Below, piece by piece: positions 5,536-8,042 of a stretch of DNA of 8,042 nucleotides. The notes beneath the pieces are model-generated. The model saw only the letters and a program-made list of their open reading frames with translations, did no database searches and was not told the DNA's origin. Positions within the stretch are counted from its first letter, which is position 1. Every line of letters begins with the position of its first letter. Source of the DNA: an uncultured Paraburkholderia sp. (GTDB lineage Bacteria > Pseudomonadota > Gammaproteobacteria > Burkholderiales > Burkholderiaceae); contig CALFSF010000154.1 in NCBI GenBank assembly GCA_937917025.1, positions 1 to 8,042 of the forward strand, written 5' to 3'. The position numbers and the translations under genes were made by a program.

Positions 5536-5713
5536 TAACTTTTTAAGGGAAAACCCGAGGAAATGACAATTTGTCGCATATTACCTGGGACGCATCGCGC
5601 AAACCCCGCGTCCGCTGGCCGGATGGCCGAAATGACAGAGCAAGAAGCGGAGCGTAGGGTGACGGGATGCCGACTACATTGGTGAACATCGAAACCGTCC
5701 TGTCGGGAACGTC

Positions 5714-6847
5714 ATGAACACCTCGAACACTCTCCGTACCGCCTGGTCCACCGACGCAAAGCGCTGGGCCGCCGTCACCGAACGCCGCGTCGAAGCCGAT
5801 GGTGCGTTTTTCTTCGCCGTCCGCACGACGGGCGTTTTCTGCCGTCCTTCGTGTGCGTCGCGGCCGCCACGCCGTGAAAACGTCGAGTTTTTCGACACGG
5901 CGGATGACGCCCGCGCCGCCGGCTATCGCGACTGCAAGCGCTGCCAGCCCGGCCGCCTGCCACGCGACATCGAGATCGTGAACCGCGCGTGCGCGGCGCT
6001 CGACGCCGATCCGCAGCAGCGCGTCACGCTCGCGCAGCTGGGCGAAGCCGTGCATGTCAGCCCGTTTCATCTGCAGCGCCTCTTCAAGCGCGTCATGGGC
6101 GTGTCGCCGCGCGAGTATCAGGCGGCGCAACGCGGCGCCGCGCTGCGCGACGCGCTGCGGCGAGGCGACGACGTCACGCGCGCCACGGTCGACGCCGGCT
6201 TCGGCTCGCCGTCGCGCATGTACGACACCGCGCCCGCCGAGCTCGGCATGGCGCCTTCGGCATACCGCCGCAAGGGGGCGGGGCTTGTCGTGCGCTACAC
6301 CAGTGCGCCGACGTCGCTCGGCTCCGTGCTGGTGGCCGCCACGGAAAAAGGCATCTGCAAGATCGCCTTCGGTGACGACGCGGAGCCGCTCGTCGACGAA
6401 CTGCGCGCCGAATTCGCCAATGCCGAACTCCGCGAGGAAGCCGGCCCGCTGATGCCGTTCATCGCGCAGATCGACGCCTATCTGCGCGGCAGCCGGCAGG
6501 AGGTCGATCTGCCGCTCGACATCGCCTCGACTGCATTCAGGCTGCGGGTCTGGGACGCACTGCGCCGCATTCCATACGGCGAGACGCGCAGCTATTCGGA
6601 CATCGCCGAAGCGGTCGGCTCGCCACGCGCGGTGCGCGCCGTGGCCAGCGCCTGCGCGACCAACCCGGTGGCGCTCGCGATTCCGTGCCATCGGGTCGTG
6701 CAGAAGGGCGGTGCGCTCGCCGGCTATCGCTGGGGCCTGCCGCGCAAGGCCGCGCTGCTGGAAGCCGAAGCGCGCCACGCAGGCGCGGACACCGTCGGCG
6801 GCGCGTCCGCGCCGGCCGAAACCCACGATCTGGATCACGCCGCTTGA
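5714..6847 (+). CDS. ada: Bifunctional Ada: methylphosphotriester/O6-methylguanine-DNA methyltransferase and transcriptional regulator
   Basis: Ada repairs methylated DNA by suicidal transfer of methyl groups to its own cysteines and activates the adaptive response once methylated. The 377-residue protein has the complete layout. The N-terminal zinc domain (about 15-85) has four cysteines, C43 and C47 (VFCRPSC) and C74 and C77 (RDCKRC); C43 is the likely methylphosphotriester acceptor. The AraC-type helix-turn-helix domain (about 88-185) includes AQLGEAVHVSPFHLQRLFKRVMGVSPREY. The C-terminal methyltransferase domain (about 193-352) has the active site IPCHRVV with C325, preceded by RIPYGETRSYSDIAEAVGSPRAVRAVASACATNP. 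Size and cysteine spacing agree with E. coli Ada (354 residues, C38 and C321). About 25 Ala-rich residues extend the C-terminus. The ATG at 5714 has only a weak site (GGGA). The stop codon overlaps the alkA start, so the two are co-translated; methylated Ada probably controls both. No clear Ada box was found upstream. Confidence 0.95.
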   Translation: MNTSNTLRTAWSTDAKRWAAVTERRVEADGAFFFAVRTTGVFCRPSCASRPPRRENVEFFDTADDARAAGYRDCKRCQPGRLPRDIEIVNRACAALDADPQQRVTLAQLGEAVHVSPFHLQRLFKRVMGVSPREYQAAQRGAALRDALRRGDDVTRATVDAGFGSPSRMYDTAPAELGMAPSAYRRKGAGLVVRYTSAPTSLGSVLVAATEKGICKIAFGDDAEPLVDELRAEFANAELREEAGPLMPFIAQIDAYLRGSRQEVDLPLDIASTAFRLRVWDALRRIPYGETRSYSDIAEAVGSPRAVRAVASACATNPVALAIPCHRVVQKGGALAGYRWGLPRKAALLEAEARHAGADTVGGASAPAETHDLDHAA

Positions 6848-7770
6848 GTACATCCGCCTCGCTTGCCGCTGTCGCGCTTGAACTGCCGTTCAAGCCGCCC
6901 TTCGACTGGCCGCGCGTCCTGCGCTTTTTCGCGGGACGCGCGACGCCCGGCGTCGAAGCGGTCGAAGACGGCGCGTACCGGCGCGCCATCGAATGGGCCG
7001 GCGACAGCGGCACGCTCACCGTCCGCCTTCATCCGAAGAAACGTTGCGTCGTCGCGAGCCTCGAAGGCGCCATCGGGCAGCACGCCGACGCGCTCGCGGC
7101 GCCGATCGCGCGGATGTTCGACCTGCACGCCGATCCGGTCGCGATCCGCGCGCATTTCGCCGACGACCCGTGGCTCGCGCCGCTCGTCGACGCCTCGCCC
7201 GGTCTGCGCGTGCCGGGCGCGTGGTCCGGTTTCGAGCTGGTCGTGCGGGCCATCGTCGGTCAGCAGGTCAGCGTGAAAGCCGCCACCACGATCATCGGGC
7301 GCCTCGTGCAGCGCGCCGGCCTGCGCATCGAAGGTCACGCGCACGAAGGCACCGCGTGGCGCTTTCCGACGCCGGCGGCACTTGCTGCCGTCGATCTCGC
7401 GCAGATCGGCATGCCCGGCAGGCGCATCGCCGCATTGCAGGGGTTTGCGCAGGCCGTGGCATCGGGCACGGTGCCGGTCGAAGGCGCCGGGATCGACGAT
7501 CCCGATACGATGCGCGCGGCGCTGCTCGCGTTACCGGGCATCGGGCCGTGGACTGTCGAATACGTCGCGATGCGCGCATGGCGCGACGCCGATGCGTGGC
7601 CGGCGCTCGATCTCGTGCTGATGCAGGCGATCGCCGCGCGCGACCCGGCGCTCGTGCGTCCAGCGCAGCAACGCGCGCGCACCGAAGCCTGGCGCCCGTG
7701 GCGCGCATACGCGGCGATGCATCTGTGGAACGAAGTCGCCGACCGCGCGCAGGGCGCTCGCGGAGGCTAG
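6844..7770 (+). CDS. alkA: DNA-3-methyladenine glycosylase II (AlkA)
   Basis: AlkA removes 3-methyladenine and other alkylated bases from DNA, leaving abasic sites for base excision repair. The protein has 308 residues. The N-terminal AlkA domain (about 10-125) starts LELPFKPPFDWPRVLRFFAGRATPGVE, a characteristic opening. The HhH-GPD glycosylase domain follows, with PGAWSGFELVVRAIVGQQVSVKAAT (124-148) and the helix-hairpin-helix LPGIGPWTVEYVAMRAW (230-246). The catalytic aspartate is D256 (AWPALDLVL), matching D238 of E. coli AlkA. I chose the TTG at 6844 because it overlaps the ada stop as TTGA and the family sequence starts soon after. The frame is open further upstream, but that lies wholly inside ada and has no AlkA similarity. 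No ribosome site is visible, consistent with coupling to ada translation. E. coli AlkA has 282 residues, so this one is slightly long at the N-terminus. Confidence 0.93.
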   Translation: MSTSASLAAVALELPFKPPFDWPRVLRFFAGRATPGVEAVEDGAYRRAIEWAGDSGTLTVRLHPKKRCVVASLEGAIGQHADALAAPIARMFDLHADPVAIRAHFADDPWLAPLVDASPGLRVPGAWSGFELVVRAIVGQQVSVKAATTIIGRLVQRAGLRIEGHAHEGTAWRFPTPAALAAVDLAQIGMPGRRIAALQGFAQAVASGTVPVEGAGIDDPDTMRAALLALPGIGPWTVEYVAMRAWRDADAWPALDLVLMQAIAARDPALVRPAQQRARTEAWRPWRAYAAMHLWNEVADRAQGARGG

Positions 7771-8042
7771 GGGTTCATGCAGCGCTTAAGGTAGTGTCGA
7801 GCGCCCGGAGAACAGCGGGCACGAGCGGGGAAGCAGACCGGCAGGAAGAGCGCCAGCGCGAAAAAAACGCAGTGCCAGGGAAGTCCCGAACACGCTGAAA
7901 GCACCGCCCGAGTGGCCTCAAGCAGCCGTCGTGACGAGATGTTAAAGTAGCCCGCTACTGAAAATTCCGCTGATCGTTGCCGGTAGCCACGCACCGACAG
8001 CGCACGACCTGCATCAATGCCCAACACGACTCCCATCCGCAC
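7771..8042. other. Non-coding stretch downstream of alkA
   Basis: No protein, tRNA or repeat could be supported in most of these 272 bases. A 5-bp GCCCG/CGGGC inverted repeat near 7807-7825 lacks a U-tract and is a poor terminator. A run of seven A lies at about 7861-7867. The part from about 7935 is somewhat AT-richer (GTTAAAGTAG, then CTACTGAAAATTCC) and probably holds the promoter of a rightward gene that starts at the window edge, but no convincing -35/-10 pair could be assigned. Confidence 0.5.
8017..8042 (+). CDS. Possible first codons of a rightward gene, cut by the window edge
   Basis: An ATG at 8017 opens a frame that runs to the window end (MPNTTPIR). It follows an AT-richer region that could be a promoter. 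There is no clear ribosome site and eight residues are too few to identify anything. It could be a real start or chance. Confidence 0.2.

Larger units (their letters stand above)
5276..5713. other. Intergenic region between the VOC gene and ada
   Basis: These 438 bases carry no convincing protein gene. From left to right they hold the VOC ribosome site and a weak promoter, two short GC-rich inverted repeats without U-tracts (CGCACC/GGTGCG from 5381, and GGCCTG/CAGGCC just after it), the predicted small RNA unit (5439-5535), and an AT-richer stretch followed by about 110 bases of ordinary composition leading to ada. I found no good match to the E. coli Ada box (AAT-N6-GCAA) before ada; a lone GCGCAA at 5597-5602 lacks the AAT half. 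No strong sigma-70 promoter for ada could be assigned. Confidence 0.6.

Noticed and set aside
5489..5566. Plus-strand 25-codon frame starting MEETETTIHNG with an apparently strong AGGAGG site
   Set aside because: The apparent ribosome site is the complement of the small RNA anti-SD repeat, and the frame overlaps the small RNA promoter. No gene follows in a leader-peptide arrangement. Kept as a remote alternative.
5351..5566. Plus-strand 71-codon frame from a GTG, Lys/Arg-rich
   Set aside because: It runs through the intrinsic terminator and the small RNA on the opposite strand; charged low-complexity product without family resemblance.
5543..6853. Minus-strand open frame (436 codons) opposite ada
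   Set aside because: Composition is Arg/Ala/Gly-rich with no recognisable domain, while the plus strand encodes full-length Ada.
7767..8042. Minus-strand 91-codon frame with a hydrophobic stretch (FFALALFLPVCF)
   Set aside because: The end faintly recalls the N-terminus of LpxL-type acyltransferases, but it stops at once on the CTAG shared with the alkA stop, has no upstream support, and the similarity is too weak to call a gene or a pseudogene.

Overview
Most of the window (from about position 505 to the end) reads as chromosomal DNA of a Burkholderia-group betaproteobacterium, most likely Paraburkholderia or a close relative. It is GC-rich with strong third-position G/C bias, and the proteins (AraF, type III alpha-ketoglutarate semialdehyde dehydrogenase, GbpR-like LysR, YaeQ, Ada, AlkA) form the kind of set expected in that group. 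The first ~504 bases are different: AT-rich, A/T-ending codons, and an internal fragment of an HscA-type chaperone that looks like Bacteroidota. The fragment ends abruptly inside a truncated araF, so the left edge is probably a chimeric join (assembly or library artefact) rather than a native locus. Genus and phylum assignments are inferences from reading the proteins, not from a search.

Layout: 1-504 partial hscA (+). 505-1429 araF, periplasmic pentose-binding protein (-), missing its C-terminus at the join. 1577-3040 alpha-ketoglutarate semialdehyde dehydrogenase (-). 3041-3217 divergent control region. 3218-4195 GbpR-like LysR regulator (+). 4260-4814 yaeQ (+). 4850-5275 VOC-fold protein (-), convergent with yaeQ. 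5276-5713 a 438-base intergenic region that appears to hold a small leftward RNA gene (promoter, about 60-nt body, intrinsic terminator). 5714-6847 ada (+) and 6844-7770 alkA (+), overlapping by four bases. 7771-8042 mostly non-coding, perhaps with the first codons of another gene at the edge.

How the genes work together: the left block looks like the start of an operon for import and non-phosphorylative oxidation of L-arabinose or a related sugar. The dehydrogenase performs the last step to 2-oxoglutarate, AraF captures the sugar, and the divergent GbpR-like protein is the likely regulator. The right block is an adaptive response unit: Ada senses and repairs methylation damage, and AlkA excises alkylated bases.

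The most interesting element is the predicted small RNA at about 5439-5500 (-). It carries two tandem copies of an anti-Shine-Dalgarno sequence, UGUCUCCUCC, one in a predicted hairpin loop. It lies between a 17-base-spaced promoter and a strong intrinsic terminator. This is the architecture of an RNA that blocks ribosome binding sites in trans. No mobile element, CRISPR array, tRNA or rRNA was seen.
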